A stretch of 35,679 nt of DNA from a virus, in the IMG/VR virus record IMGVR_UViG_3300017991_000243, positions 1 to 35,679 of that record, one strand, 5' to 3'. Every line of letters starts with the position of its first letter. Position 1 is the stretch's first letter. Below the pieces are notes generated by a model. It saw only the letters and a list, made by a program, of their open reading frames with translations. It made no database searches and was not told the origin of the DNA. This document shows positions 14,580 to 19,340 of the stretch, piece after piece. The position numbers and the translations under genes are program-made.

Positions 14580-15434
14580 ATGAATCCCGACCGCATTTAT
14601 CAAGAGCACCGCGACGACGCGATGGCCAAACAATTTGAGGCCGCCGAGTATTCAACGTTTGTCGCCATGCCGTTTCGCGAGCAATTCAGCTACCGGTCGC
14701 GTGACGTGAAAAAAGAAATCATTGAGGCCGCAGCCAAGTACGCCACCGAGCATGGCGACTTATCGAAGCCGTTCGCGACTCCCAAGCGGATCGACGAGAA
14801 GGAGCTTCAGGCGGGCGTGATTACCGAGGAGATCATTGTACAGATCCTAGAGTCCCATCTTTTCGTCGGTGACTTGACGTTTGAGAACCCCGGCGTCCTC
14901 CTGGAAACGGGAATCGCTCTCGGCCTGAAACCGAATGGACGGATCATCCTCATGGTGCAGGGAGAACGCGATCTGCACTTCGATATCCGCAACAACAATA
15001 TCATCGACTACAACGCGAAGGACAGCACAAAGGCGGAGGAGGAGATCGGCAAGGCATTCATTGCGGCCGCGAGGCACTGGGAGTCGGACGCTGAGAAGGC
15101 GATTTCCCAGAGGATCGAGAATTTGACGCCCGAAGCCCTTACATGCCTTTTGTATTATGACACGATCCAAGGGGAGTCGGAGAAGAATTCGCTACATTCG
15201 CAGCAGATGCCCGACGAACTTGTCAATATGTGGGGAGACGTGACCGCTGCTCGATGTGCTTATGGGCTGGCTATTCGAGAGTTGATCGAGAACCGATTGA
15301 TGTACACACAGTTCAGACCGCAGCCGACGGTCGCTACTCCCAACCGAAGCAAGTACGGCAACCATGCCACCGCACTCGGGTGGGCAGTTATCAAACATCT
15401 GCGATCACAGCCGAATAGCCCCGTCGAAGAGTGA
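14580..15434 (+). CDS. Nucleoside-deoxyribosyltransferase/TIR-like effector with C-terminal winged-helix-like domain (284 aa)
   Basis: Residues 22 to 165 show the pattern of the nucleoside 2-deoxyribosyltransferase-like (TIR-related) fold seen in many defence effectors. FVAMPF is at 27 to 32, and a helix ending in a variable Arg/Asp region (KRIDEKELQAGVITEEIIVQI) follows. VGDLTFENPGVLLETGIALG is at 96 to 115, with Glu109 in the position of the catalytic or sugar-contacting Glu. Residues about 182 to 275 look like a winged helix (ARCAYGLAIRELIENRL). The protein may cleave NAD or a nucleotide, or bind a nucleotide signal. The ATG at 14580 has GGGGGCAAG upstream; an ATG at 14535 has none. Base composition is clearly lower in GC than the phage genes around it, suggesting recent acquisition. 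Confidence 0.7.
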   Translation: MNPDRIYQEHRDDAMAKQFEAAEYSTFVAMPFREQFSYRSRDVKKEIIEAAAKYATEHGDLSKPFATPKRIDEKELQAGVITEEIIVQILESHLFVGDLTFENPGVLLETGIALGLKPNGRIILMVQGERDLHFDIRNNNIIDYNAKDSTKAEEEIGKAFIAAARHWESDAEKAISQRIENLTPEALTCLLYYDTIQGESEKNSLHSQQMPDELVNMWGDVTAARCAYGLAIRELIENRLMYTQFRPQPTVATPNRSKYGNHATALGWAVIKHLRSQPNSPVEE

Positions 15435-15640
15435 CGGGCGTGGACGGCAAGAGCCGTTTCGGGGGGATTTTCCAAGAGACGATTCCCGGCGGCAAGTCGC
15501 AGGATGTTACGTTCACCCTCCATTTTCGCGACACGGCGACGGCCGCCCGTATCGAGATCGAGCGGGTCAAGATCGGAAAATCCGAATGGCAATCCGAGGA
15601 CGGCACCACGGAGGCTATCCGCGTGCGTTCCAACGACTGA
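15431..15640 (+). CDS. Small beta-rich protein coupled to the effector gene (69 aa)
   Basis: A GTG start overlaps the stop of the effector gene (GTGA), the usual sign of coupled translation. The frame (SRFGGIFQETIPGGKSQDVT, then FTLHFRDTATAARIEIERVK) has coding-like third positions and reads as a small beta sandwich of about 60 residues. No family is recognised. It may be a partner, inhibitor or sensor for the effector. Alternatively it is the tail of a longer protein split by a frameshift. Confidence 0.5.
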   Translation: MTGVDGKSRFGGIFQETIPGGKSQDVTFTLHFRDTATAARIEIERVKIGKSEWQSEDGTTEAIRVRSND

Positions 15641-15853
15641 GCATGGCAAGCCGCCGGTGTGGTACCATGCACCAGGTGCCGCACCACATCACCCGAGAGG
15701 TCTGGCGATAAATCCGCGTGAGTAGACGACCACCTAACCCGAGAGAGGGGCTGCCGAGAACCGTAGGATTGATATTGTGGCGGGAAGCGGTTGTCGATAG
15801 TATTCGCCCGTTCGGGCCGAACACTTGCTTTTCGATCTTCCGTCAAGCAAAAT

Positions 15854-15888
15854 GGAGCCCGGCACGGGTGATATCCGTGCCGGACTCC
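15854..15888 (-). terminator. Strong intrinsic terminator-like hairpin
   Basis: GGAGTCCGGCACGG and CCGTGCCGGGCTCC (minus strand) pair over 14 bp with one G-T wobble around a 7-base loop, then ATTTTGC. It lies 23 bp after the stop of the 49-aa gene and would end its transcript. Read from the other strand it could also stop transcripts from the effector pair. Confidence 0.7.
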
Positions 15889-15910
15889 GGTGCTTGAAGT
15901 AGTCCTTCGA

Positions 15911-16060
15911 CTACTTCCGGACCCACATGGGCCATGCCTTCTTGCCGTAAGCGTGAGCATCCAGCCGTTTGCCGGACTTGTCGGTCCGGTATCGGCGGAA
16001 AATCAGCCTATAGCCAGCGCGTGGCTTCTGATGGGTCCTCTTAGGTTTGCGGTTCTTCAT
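15911..16060 (-). CDS. Conserved-looking small basic protein (49 aa)
   Basis: This gene is short but well supported. A GGAGG site lies nine bases before the ATG, the TAG stop is followed by a strong terminator hairpin, and codon use is sensible. The product (MKNRKPKRTHQKPRAGYRLI, then FRRYRTDKSGKRLDAHAYGK, ending AWPMWVRK) is very basic with aromatic residues. The YRT-x-x-SGK-x-LDAHAYG-x-KAW part has the look of a conserved beta-hairpin motif. I cannot name a family. It may bind nucleic acid. It stands alone on the minus strand between two plus-strand genes. A diverged copy of its leader and first codons seems present at about 16515 to 16565. Confidence 0.65.
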   Translation of the reverse strand: MKNRKPKRTHQKPRAGYRLIFRRYRTDKSGKRLDAHAYGKKAWPMWVRK

Positions 16061-16239
16061 AAGAAAAACCTCCAAATCGAGGAATGATTACACCGCTTCA
16101 CGGCCATCCCTACCGAAGGTAGGTCTCCTTGATGGCCTTGGGCGGTCGGTGTAGTAACCGCCCCACCGACCCGTCTCGATGCGACTACAGAATCGCACTG
16201 AGTCGGAGGCGGGGCCATTATCGTGCAAAGAGCGAAGAA

Positions 16240-16467
16240 ATGGAAGTGGAACTGCGGCCCGCTTTTGTCTGGGATTGCCCCAATTGTGGGCGCGAGGTCT
16301 TCTGCCGTGGTCTTGTCCCGGAAATGAGCGACGAGGCAAGGCAGGAGCTGAGGGCGGAGTACGAGGTTGGGGCGTTCGAGGAAGGCGATTTTGTGATGAT
16401 GCCCGAGGAAGTCAAGTGTCCCGACTGTGGAATCGTCTGCAGCTCGCTGCATTTTCACGATGCCTAG
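16240..16467 (+). CDS. Zinc-ribbon protein (75 aa)
   Basis: Two CxxC pairs, CPNC at 13 to 16 and CPDC at about 59 to 62, separated by an acidic helical insert, make a rubredoxin-like zinc ribbon. The ATG at 16240 is the likely start because the upstream part of the frame runs through structured leader DNA with no coding character. No clear ribosome site is seen. The role is unknown. It is divergent to the 49-aa gene and followed by the promoter at 16479. Confidence 0.6.
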   Translation: MEVELRPAFVWDCPNCGREVFCRGLVPEMSDEARQELRAEYEVGAFEEGDFVMMPEEVKCPDCGIVCSSLHFHDA

Positions 16468-16478
16468 CCGCCAAGGTG

Positions 16479-16508
16479 TTGACAGGCCAGCGTGAACAAT
16501 GGTAGCAT
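16479..16508 (+). promoter_or_regulatory. Sigma-70-type promoter
   Basis: TTGACA at 16479 to 16484 and TAGCAT at 16503 to 16508 are separated by 18 bp. The -35 is a perfect consensus and the -10 matches four of six positions. No gene starts downstream on the plus strand; a terminator-like hairpin follows 90 bp later. Confidence 0.6.
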
Positions 16509-16513
16509 CTCAC

Positions 16514-16640
16514 GTTAGGTTTGCGTTCTTCGTTCCCTCTGGATCGAAGGGGTTACATCGTTCCGCGACGTGAGCCGCGGAGGTGTAAGATTACAGGCGA
16601 GAGGGTCCGTATCTCCTGCGGGCCCTCTCGCGTTTCTTGA
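16514..16640 (+). ncRNA. Candidate small RNA between promoter and terminator (about 125 nt)
   Basis: Transcription from the promoter above should start near 16514 and end after the hairpin at 16597 to 16631. No frame with a start and ribosome site lies inside. CCCT and AGGG (near 16537 and 16549) and part of a CTCACGT/ACGTGAG pair give local folding. The transcript would converge on the end of the TIR gene. Support is by pattern only. Confidence 0.4.
16597..16631 (+). terminator. Intrinsic terminator-like hairpin
   Basis: GCGAGAGGGTCC and GGGCCCTCTCGC pair over 12 bp with one G-T wobble around an 11-base loop, followed by GTTTCTTG. It ends the candidate small RNA. On the minus strand it may also terminate the TIR transcript, whose stop codon lies about 110 bp away. 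Confidence 0.65.
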
Positions 16641-16740
16641 TCAGACCACGGAGAACTCCGATTGTCTCACGAGCGTTCGCCCAGCTGGGGCCTGCCGAAC
16701 TCTCCTGAAGGGTCGATGGCCCAATAGAGAAAAGCGACCG

Positions 16741-17637
16741 TTACGACTTCGGGGTGTGCTTCGCCAAGGCGTCCGCGACGCGATAGCCTTTGACCGTCAC
16801 GCGAAAAAGGCTGTTACCAGAGCCCACAGGTTCCAAGAGGCCGCCTTGGACGAGATCGTCAATCGCCTCCCAATATTTAAGACCGACACGCTCTTCCGTC
16901 TGGCCCGTTACGACCTGACGATCCGTGCCAATAGTGACGGTGCGACCGAATGCCGTCGAGTTTCTGCTAACCGGGGATTCGCGCGTCGCTGCCTCCGTAA
17001 GTATTTCGCGAGCTTCCGGGGAAAGCGTCATACCGGCGAGCGGATCCTCCGCCGACCCGAGTATGATGGAGGGGGCCACGTCGCGGAGATTGAAACTCCC
17101 CTTGAACACGTTAGCAGCTTGCGTTTGCTGGCAGTTGCCAAGGACCTTGTTCAGTTCCTTCTCGATTTCGATCCAAGCGCTCTCAAAGTTGCCTTCGAGA
17201 AGTGTTTCGTCGTGCGGCGTTGCCAGCGCCCTGTTCAGCGACAAGATCAACGCGAGGGTGTCGTCTTTCGTGGCCAGCGTGGCCTGCCAATGGCCCAGGG
17301 GACCGTCCTGGATCATGCCCATGCCGATGCCGACGAGGTACGGGCAAACATGCACGTCTTCCCTCTTGGTGGCGACGGCGCCCGTTTCATAGTAGATCCA
17401 CGGCGAGTGGACATTCTCGCTTGTCACGAAAATAACGCAAGAGGTCGCGTCCGCGAGGACTTCCTGCAGTTCGTCGAACCACATTTTTCCCTTGTAGATG
17501 TCCTTGCTCGAGATCCACGGCCTCAGCCCGGGCAACACCTTCGGCAGCCAGTCGCGAAAAGCGGACGCGGCCGCCTTGCTCTGCGACCCCGACCAACTCA
17601 GTAGCACATCCGTTGTATGTGATTCGCCCTCTGCCAT
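16741..17637 (-). CDS. TIR-domain protein with C-terminal winged-helix-like domain (298 aa)
   Basis: Residues 8 to 135 form a TIR domain: DVLLSWSGSQSKAAASAFRD, then PWISSKDIYKGKMWFDELQ, CVIFVTSENVHSPWIYYETG and the later strands. The W-x-x-x-E motif (Trp80 to Glu84), which supplies the catalytic Glu of NAD-cleaving TIRs, is intact. Residues about 205 to 293 look like a winged helix (LKYWEAIDDLVQGGLLEPVG, then LFRVTVKGYRVADAL). The protein probably hydrolyses or cyclises NAD when triggered, as in Thoeris and other TIR defences. No ThsA-like partner lies nearby. A purine-rich site (GGGGGGGA) precedes the ATG. The structured triple repeat starts 12 bp upstream of the ATG. Confidence 0.85.
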   Translation of the reverse strand: MAEGESHTTDVLLSWSGSQSKAAASAFRDWLPKVLPGLRPWISSKDIYKGKMWFDELQEVLADATSCVIFVTSENVHSPWIYYETGAVATKREDVHVCPYLVGIGMGMIQDGPLGHWQATLATKDDTLALILSLNRALATPHDETLLEGNFESAWIEIEKELNKVLGNCQQTQAANVFKGSFNLRDVAPSIILGSAEDPLAGMTLSPEAREILTEAATRESPVSRNSTAFGRTVTIGTDRQVVTGQTEERVGLKYWEAIDDLVQGGLLEPVGSGNSLFRVTVKGYRVADALAKHTPKS

Positions 17638-17648
17638 ACATCCCCCCC

Positions 17649-18190
17649 GCCCCTCGATCCTTACGAAAAAGCGGCGGTAGGGGAGGTGTGTATCAGGCCT
17701 GCATAACCGTGGGCCGCGCGCCCGAGGGCGTTCCGTTAAAGAAGCGACCGCTTAGTTTGACCTCTTCGAGCCTCGCGACCCGAAGCACCTCCCGGACCGC
17801 CGGGAGCCTCGATGTTTTTCCTTCGCCCTTGCCCCTCGATCCCTCTTGAAAAAAGCGGCGGTAGGGGAGGTGTGTAACAGGCCTGATCGAAATGGGCCGC
17901 GCGCCCGAGGGCGTCCTGTTAGAGATGCGACCGCTTAAGTGGACCTCCTCGCGCGTCGCCACGCGAAGCACCTCCCGGACCGCCGGGAGCTCCGATGGTT
18001 TTCCTTCGCCCTCGCCCCTCGATCCTTCTTTCAACAATCCGGCGGTAGGGGAGGTGTGTCTCAGGCCTGATTCAAAGTGGGCCGCGCGCCCGAGGGCGTC
18101 CTTTTGAAGATGCGACCGCTTAAGTGGACCTCTTCGCGCGTCGCCACGCGAAGCACCTCCCGGACCGCCGGGAGTTCGCGTTGCTCGCTT
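17649..18190. repeat. Three tandem 184-bp structured repeats upstream of the TIR gene
   Basis: A shared block (CGGCGGTAGGGGAGGTGTGT) occurs at 17672, 17856 and 18040, exactly 184 bp apart. Each unit also has GGGCCGCGCGCCCGAGGGCG and a perfect 7-bp hairpin CTCCCGG-ACCG-CCGGGAG (near 17790, 17973 and 18157). A second hairpin (CTTCGCG and CGCGAAG) is intact in copy 3 and weakened by one mismatch in copies 1 and 2. Short stretches around the GC-rich block differ between copies. In copy 3 they pair with each other (TTCAAAG with CTTTTGAA), and a shorter pairing exists in copy 1 (TAAC with GTTA). The unit length is not a multiple of three and reading frames break between copies, so this is non-coding. 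Confidence 0.8.
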
Positions 18191-18194
18191 TCCG

Positions 18195-18321
18195 ACCCCG
18201 GACACGCGGATATCCTATCCGCTGTTCACCTGCCCCCTCGAAGGCGGTAAAATCTGCCCTAAGCCGAATAGAATCGGCAACAAAAGTAGCGGCGCAGGGA
18301 TTCGAACCCCGGACACGCGGA
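18195..18321. repeat. 16-bp direct repeats of tRNA sequence, 111 bp apart
   Basis: ACCCCGGACACGCGGA occurs at 18195 to 18210 and 18306 to 18321. Both are pieces of the same tRNA region (end of anticodon stem, variable loop, start of T stem, minus strand). The first copy also keeps the 5' anticodon-stem strand (CAGCGGA). This looks like remnants of recombination at a tRNA attachment site. Confidence 0.65.
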
Positions 18322-18327
18322 ATTATG
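18287..18327 (-). pseudogene. 3' half of a tRNA gene (probably CAU anticodon), attachment-site remnant
   Basis: On the minus strand CATAA, then TCCGC, GTGTC, the T arm CGGGG-TTCGAAT-CCCTG and the acceptor strand CGCCGCT plus A follow in the right order for a tRNA 3' half. The 5' half (acceptor AGCGGCG, D arm) is missing upstream. One extra T lies between anticodon loop and stem. Temperate elements that integrate into tRNA genes carry such a 3' segment, so this is a natural attP or attL/R candidate, although it is 4.4 kb from the integrase gene. Confidence 0.7.
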
Positions 18328-18623
18328 ATAGGGTCTTGACCCCTGGTGGATTATTCGGGAAGTGATGGCGGTGCCCGATCGTTATCGCCGCCGCGCTGCT
18401 GATCCTGTTGGGACTCTGGTGGGCGTTCAGCTGAAAGCTGAATAACGGGATATCCCGATACTTTTCGGGCGACGCGAAAAGAGCGAAAAGAGCGAAAAGA
18501 GCGAAAAGAGCGAAAAACGCCTAGACGTGTGGAAAAAGTGGCTCGAAATTATTTTCCGAAATCGGCCGAATTGGCCATCCGATCGCACATTTCCCAGCGG
18601 CCGAGGAGACGACGGACGAGGGA
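18328..18623. other. Non-coding boundary with 9-bp tandem repeats after the tail operon
   Basis: No gene is supported. A frame near 18390 to 18425 would encode a hydrophobic helix (PIVIAAALLILLGLWWAFS) but has a stop directly upstream and no start, so it looks like the end of a lost gene. A palindrome CGGGATATCCCG lies at 18446 to 18457. Five copies of a 9-bp unit (CGAAAAGAG) lie at 18475 to 18515 and give a T-rich run on the minus strand, where the tail operon transcript would end. Confidence 0.55.
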
Positions 18624-18866
18624 TTAGCGACGAAATGACCACCAGCGATTGAGCCGACGTCGGCGCCGATCGCAGCCGCACTCAGTGACCCCGAGCCATC
18701 GGAGAAGACGGGGTATCCGCACCATCGCGAAGAAGACCGCCAAGAGATCGCCGAGCCCACGGGGCCCCGGGCAATTCCGGCGCATGGCACCGGTAACCGA
18801 TTGCGTGTGTCCGCAACGGGAACATTGCCAGCCGTCGCCATGGGGTAAGAAGGTGCAGTCGATCAT
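18624..18866 (-). CDS. Small Cys-rich zinc-ribbon-like protein at the end of the tail operon (80 aa)
   Basis: The ATG overlaps the stop of the previous gene (ATGA). A CxxC pair with Gly and His (CSRCGH, about 15 to 20) comes first. RNCPGPRGLGDLLAVFF and a hydrophobic helix follow, then a second Cys cluster, ECGCDRRRRRLNRWW. The spacing suggests a small metal-binding protein split by a helix. I associate this pattern with small proteins near tail genes of planctomycete-type prophages, but cannot name a family. Probably a late protein of unknown function. Confidence 0.65.
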   Translation of the reverse strand: MIDCTFLPHGDGWQCSRCGHTQSVTGAMRRNCPGPRGLGDLLAVFFAMVRIPRLLRWLGVTECGCDRRRRRLNRWWSFRR

Positions 18867-19330
18867 GAGACGTAGATATCCACTCCAAGGCCGCTTGCCA
18901 CGAAGCAGCCTGAGTTGTTTGTGCCTATGCCCAGCGATTGAGTGAATAACTCACATTCTGCCGGCTCACTAACCGTCCGATTGCGAGTGAAATAGAGCGT
19001 GCCGCTCGACAGATAGAGCCATGCCTCGTAGAGAATCATTGTGGAGTAGTAGGTGGCTCGTAGTACAATGCTCGACGCGCCACATGCCGAGTTCGCTGGA
19101 AACGTGTAGGTCCACTCGCAGTACCCGGAGCCACTATCAACCGGCTCCCCCATGTCGTAGGGCCCTGTGTCCGACAGGCCGGAAACGCAGTCGTTGCATC
19201 CGTTGTTTGTCATGACTGGCAAATACAGGAGGACCGTCTGGCTGGAGCCGCAACAGCAATCCTCGTGCATCGCAATCTTACCGGTCTCGCCGAAAAGAAT
19301 CTTATTGTCGCGGAACTGGATATTTCCCAC
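18863..19330 (-). CDS. Cys-rich late protein (155 aa)
   Basis: The GTG at 19330, ten bases after the stop of the 815-aa tail gene, is the best placed start; an ATG at 19273 is possible. The N-terminal segment NIQFRDNKILFGETGKIAMH leads into EDCCCG, and about ten more Cys follow in a Ser/Thr/Gly-rich beta region with an EWTYTF strand. The Cys content suggests disulphides or metal sites in a virion or surface protein. No family is recognised. Placed between the large tail protein and the zinc-ribbon protein, it is likely part of the tail tip or fibre. Confidence 0.65.
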   Translation of the reverse strand: MGNIQFRDNKILFGETGKIAMHEDCCCGSSQTVLLYLPVMTNNGCNDCVSGLSDTGPYDMGEPVDSGSGYCEWTYTFPANSACGASSIVLRATYYSTMILYEAWLYLSSGTLYFTRNRTVSEPAECELFTQSLGIGTNNSGCFVASGLGVDIYVS

Positions 19331-19340
19331 GTCTCGCCGC

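Noticed and set aside
17649-18190. CRISPR array
   Set aside because: Only three long copies exist, without short repeats separated by unique spacers, and no cas gene is present.
17693-18205. Long minus-strand open frame across the triple repeat
   Set aside because: The repeat unit of 184 bp is not a multiple of three and the repeated peptide shifts frame in the third copy. High GC explains the open frame.
18195-18222. Complete tRNA gene
   Set aside because: Only the anticodon arm, variable loop and part of the T stem are recognisable. The T loop and acceptor are missing.
18390-18425. Small hydrophobic membrane peptide gene
   Set aside because: A stop codon lies directly upstream and no start codon or ribosome site precedes the hydrophobic stretch.
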